From the NCBI GenBank assembly GCA_027604705.1, contig JADHYV010000020.1:124001-188000 (forward strand): a DNA stretch of 64,000 bases, given 5' to 3'. The notes under the pieces were generated by a model. It saw only the letters and a program-made list of their open reading frames with translations. It was not told the origin of the DNA and made no database searches. How positions within the stretch are numbered: position 1 is the first letter of the stretch; the number at the start of each line of letters is the position of its first letter. Of the stretch, positions 60,701 through 64,000 are shown one piece after another. The DNA is from Allomyces arbusculus (lineage: Eukaryota > Blastocladiomycota > Blastocladiomycetes > Blastocladiales > Blastocladiaceae). The position numbers were made by a program, and so were the translations under genes.

Positions 60701-62167
60701 CCTGGGCGCCGCCCGCGGTCCCGTCCCCGGTCGCCGCAGAAGCGCCCGCCATCCCGACCCGAGCCACGACGATCGCACGACCGTGACGATGACGTTGGGC
60801 GCCGCTCACAGTCCCAATCGGGGTCACCGCGACAGCATCCGTCGTCCCGGTCCGAAACTCGGCGATCGCATGACCGCGACTCTGCGGGGCGCTCGCGTCA
60901 CGGCTCGAGCCAAGCACGAAAGACATCTGCGTCGCCGCGCCCGCGGTCGAGCGCGTCGAAATCGCGCCAGCAGCGGTCACCGAGCGCGTCGAGCTCGGTC
61001 ACGTTGCCATCTCCAGAGGCCATTGCTGCACCGCAAGTGATGCCGACAAGGGCGGAGCGTTCGCCACGCGCCTCGGCGCCGCGAGAGAGCCGCTCACCAA
61101 GGACCGACGTGCGCTCTGGCTCTCGTGCCGCGACTGCTCCTGTGGATTTCGTGAATGCCTCGGTCAACGATCATGCAGCAAAGCATGCTGAAACCGATTC
61201 CATGGCCGTCAATCCGATGTCGTTCAACTCGGCAGTCACAGACCACGTCTCGCTCGACCCGCCCATCGCTGTCGTTGCACCGATCACCGTCGTTCCGGCT
61301 TCCCCGCGAAAAGAGCCCGCTGCAGTCGCCGCCCCAGCCCCAGCCGAGGATTCAATGCTCGTCGACAAGCCGATACCTGTAGATGAGCCAATGCAGGTGG
61401 ACGCACCAGCACCGCCTGTCGACGCGCCGCGTCCGCCACCACCGCCCATTGTCTGGACCGGCCCTGACAAGGTCGACCCGCCGCAGTTCAAGACAAGCAA
61501 GTCGAAATCGCAGCGCAACTCGAATGCACGAGCCCAACCGTCGTCATCGTCGACGACCACGAGACCTGCCGCCACCGCCGCCACTGGCGCACCACGCGAA
61601 TCGAAGACGTCACAGCGCCGCCGACCGCGGTCGCCGTCCGTGCCGCCTTCACGGACCGCCTCGCGGTCCCCGCCCCCGCCGCCACCGGCGCCGTCCCTCG
61701 GTCGCCGCAATTCGGAAAGCGGCGGAACCATTTTCTCGCGGCTGTCCGGATCGTCACGCAAGCGGCCGGCCGGGGACCTGCGGCAAACGCTGACCAACCA
61801 CCACCACCAACACTCCCGGCACTCTCCCGAGCACGACGTGGACGACTTTGTCGACCCGGACGCGGTTCACGCGCCCGCGGCCAAGTCGCGCCGCACGTTT
61901 TCCAACCGAATGCTTGGTCCCGTCGCCCCGATCCGGTCCAACCCTCCGACGGCGTTGCCGGCCGGGCGATTGCCGGCGCCGCCACCACCACCACCAGCAG
62001 CGGCCCCTGCGGCCTCGTCGGGACGCGTTCTGGTGCCTCCGGCAGCCCCGGCATTGTCAACGCTCGCGTTTGGGCCGCGGCCGCGTCACGCGACGCCGCC
62101 TCCACCGCCGGCCCCGAAACCGAATCCGCTCAAACAGTTTCTGATGAGCGGGAAGATGCGCAAGTAG
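57731..62167 (+). CDS. TPR protein with long RS-rich tail (TTC14-like)
   Basis: Exons 57731..57884, 57984..58371, 58547..58666, 58738..62167 give 1363 residues. After an N-terminal helical start (QQQVRKLVAKPALARQISVW) there is a domain of about 110 residues (DITPLAPLFDLSRLTLPVHI). Two TPR units follow: LTEGLNLEHRGHDQKALKCF and QLKLGAYSEALDDLRHALDL. The remaining roughly 1,100 residues are disordered: Arg/Asp/Glu repeats (EDERGNHRRDRD, LDEDERGNRRRPRD), long RS dipeptide tracts around base 60566-60645, then Pro-rich sequence ending FLMSGKMRK. TPR plus an RS tail recalls TTC14 and splicing-associated proteins; a nuclear speckle role is inferred. Intron 2 (175 nt) is unusually long for this window and may hide an exon, so that junction is the least sure. 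Confidence 0.65.
60566..60645. repeat. Imperfect hexamer repeat coding RS dipeptides
   Basis: Tandem (TCGCGG/TCCCGG/TCGCGA)-type units encoding alternating Ser-Arg inside the TPR-RS gene; related but looser copies continue to about 60850. Confidence 0.8.
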
Positions 62168-62429
62168 CTGTGCGTGCCGTGGGTAATCTTGCTTTTGCCT
62201 TTTCGCCCCTTTTGTCTGTTTCTTGTCCTTGCAAGTCGTGGTATGGAGCGGAACATAGTGTCCCCGGTTCGGATTGCATCTTGAACCAACCTGCAGAGAA
62301 TTGTCCCAGGTTGAGCTGCACGAGCAAATGTGAGCAAACCATGTGGGCATCCAGTATAATTGAGTCTATTCCAGGTGCCGGGGCCGGCACCAACTGCACC
62401 TATGACAACTCATGGCCCACCCGTCAAGT

Positions 62430-64000
62430 TCACGGTCCAGTCAGCCGTGGGCGCTCCGACAGTAACATCTTGCGCTCCACCTCCTTGCAGTACTTTTCCG
62501 GCACGCCGAGCGTCTTGAGTTCGGCCAGTTTCCGCGCGCGAATGCCGTCAATCTTGGCCTTCTTTTCGCGGCGCTCGGCCTCGAGATGAATCCCCTCCAT
62601 AAAGAAATCGTCGCGCGCCTTTTTCAACAACGCCTCACGCTCGTTGATCTGGCGCTGGACGTCGCGCGAGTACTGGCGGTGCATGTCGGCGCGCGCGGCC
62701 TCGGTGGCGCGAATCCGCTCGTTCTCCTCGCGCTGCCGCGTCAGGTTCTCGTCAAACTCGTGGCGCAAGTGATTGGCCTCGACGGCGATCGCAGCCTCGC
62801 GCGCGGCCTGTTGCGCGGCCCGTTCCTCGCGCAGTGCACGTTCCTCGCGCACACGCTTCTCGGCGGCCTCGCGCTCCTTGCGGCGCCACTCGCGCTCGTA
62901 GGCCTCGGTCGCGCGCTTGGCGCGCAAGGCGTCCTGCTCAGCCAACTTGTCGGTTGCGCGCTTCTGCGCGGCATGCAGTCGCGCCAGCTCCTTTTCGCGC
63001 TCAGCCTTGCGCGCCTGCAGCTCGCGGTCCTTTTCGATCTCCTTCTGCTCCTTTTCCACAAGGTACTCGAGCAATCGGCGGTCCTCGTCCTGGTCTGCGA
63101 ACTTCTGCGCCTTTTTCTTGGCAATTGCGTCCTCGTTGGCCTGCACGACTTGCCGCATCAGTTCACGCTGGCCCTGCAGCTTGGCACGCTTCTCCTGCTT
63201 TGCTTGTTCGGCGCGCCGCGCAATCGCTGCGAGCGTCGCCTTGGTCTCTTGGTCGCGCCGCTCCGACTCGAGCATGGCCGCCTCGCGCCGTTCCGTGATC
63301 TGCTGCTGAATGACCTGTGCGCCGCGGCGCAACTCCTGCTGCCGCTGCTGCTGCCGCTCCTCCATGCGCTGCAGGTCGCGCTGCCGCTCGTTTTCCATGA
63401 CGGCGTCGAGCCGCATGTCCTCGACCTTGCGCTCGTGTTGGATAAGTTTCTATTTCAAGACCCGGAGTTAGTCAGTCAGTTCACAGTGCGCGCGATTCCT
63501 TCATCACACTCTGTACCACAGTACCTTCTCCTGCACCTGCGCGTCGCGAATCGAGACGCACTTGGCGTACAAGATCAGTTCGTTCATGCGCTTGATATCG
63601 TCCTCTTCCTCGTCGAGCTGCATCTGCGCCTTCGCGAGCAGATAATTGGCCTTGTCTTTCGCCTCCTTTTCAATATCGCTCAGTTGCAAGTGCGCGGTCC
63701 GCCGCTTCTCGAGCGACTCGAGCCGCTCGCGACGGTCGCGCGCGGCCTCGGCGGCTGCCACGCGCTCGCGCGTCAGGTTCATGACGCGGCGCGCTTCTTC
63801 TTCTTTGGTGACAACGACAGCGGCATTCTAGCAAGAGAGGAAAGCGGGGTGAGGCATGGTGATGGATGAGATTGGGGGGGGGGGGGGGGTGGGGAGTGGA
63901 GGCGCGACGGGACCTTAATTCGCTCGACGTCCTTGGCCGAGAGAACGACGCTTGGGTTCGATCGCGTCTTGCCGTGCGCGTGCAGCACGCGGATGTTGTC
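62430..64000 (-). CDS. CFAP45: Cilia- and flagella-associated protein 45 (CFAP45), 3' part
   Basis: Microtubule-inner protein of axonemal doublets. Visible exons on the minus strand: from beyond 64000 to 63914, 63827..63525, 63449..62430; 470 residues are visible and the 5' end is outside the window. Evidence: SNPSVVLSAKDVERIK then NAAVVVTKEEEARR across an 86-nt intron, uninterrupted Arg/Glu-rich coiled coil, and the C-terminal signature LKTLGVPEKYCKEVERK. Introns have donors GTCCCG and GTACTG. Its presence implies the organism makes a motile flagellum at some life stage. Confidence 0.9.
63874..63889. repeat. Poly-G run of 16 inside a CFAP45 intron
   Basis: Sixteen consecutive G on the plus strand (C on the transcribed sense strand), within intron 63828..63913. 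Probably length-variable and prone to sequencing error. Confidence 0.9.

Noticed and set aside
60566-60850. CRISPR-like or satellite array
   Set aside because: Units are six bases, imperfect and in frame as Ser-Arg codons of a eukaryotic RS protein; there are no spacers.
62586-63869. 427-codon plus-strand open frame
   Set aside because: It is antisense to CFAP45; the product is a Leu-rich artefact of the reverse of Arg/Glu-rich coiled-coil codons, with no family motif.

Overview
This is a GC-rich eukaryotic nuclear segment, most likely from a flagellated (zoosporic) fungus. I would place it nearest Blastocladiomycota-type chytrids, but that placement is inference. Gene content is fungal or opisthokont: a KIN1-type kinase, BEM46, GPI10/PIG-B, GCN2, SMC1, ATG4, FIG4, cytosolic PheRS alpha and a lipoate ligase. 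It sits beside axonemal or ciliary-type genes: CFAP45, a CCDC13-like gene and a TSNAXIP1_N-like coiled-coil gene. Genes are dense, on both strands, and cut by about 66 short introns (59 to 175 nt, mostly 60 to 105). I placed these by hand from donor, acceptor and reading-phase agreement plus protein-family continuity. Neighbouring genes act in unrelated pathways; there is no operon.

Layout: 1-6.1 kb holds the 3' end of biotin-protein ligase, a mitochondrial PPR-like protein and the alpha/beta hydrolase BEM46. 6.1-12.1 kb is an eight-exon GCN2 on the minus strand with a four-codon upstream ORF. 12.8-15.1 kb is an IucA/IucC-type (NIS) siderophore synthetase. 16-19.8 kb has a Pex24-like membrane protein and the CCDC13-like coiled coil. 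20.2-22 kb is PIG-B, 22.5-25.2 kb KIN1, and 26-27.2 kb a proline-rich protein. 27.6-29.5 kb is a protein with an N-terminal SAP18-like fold and an RGG tail. 29.8-30.2 kb may hold a very small spliced gene.

30.3-33 kb is the TSNAXIP1_N-like coiled coil. 34.2-38 kb is SMC1, 38.1-41.3 kb a cyclin Y with a roughly 720-residue disordered N-terminus, and 42-42.9 kb a small ARM-like protein. 43-46.8 kb is FIG4 and 47.3-49.2 kb ATG4. 49.7-51.5 kb is PheRS alpha, 51.8-53.3 kb the lipoate ligase, and 53.3-54.8 kb a METTL21-type methyltransferase. 55-57 kb is a protein with a PARP-like N-terminus followed by a plant CONSTANS-type B-box. 57.7-62.2 kb is a TPR plus RS-rich protein, and 62.4-64 kb the 3' part of CFAP45.

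The points most worth a second look are the NIS siderophore synthetase, the PARP-like/B-box architecture, the SAP18-fold fusion, the preference for C at intron position +4 (donor GTNCG), and the tiny gene whose frame stays open beyond a UAG. I found no transposon, provirus, CRISPR array, rRNA or convincing tRNA.
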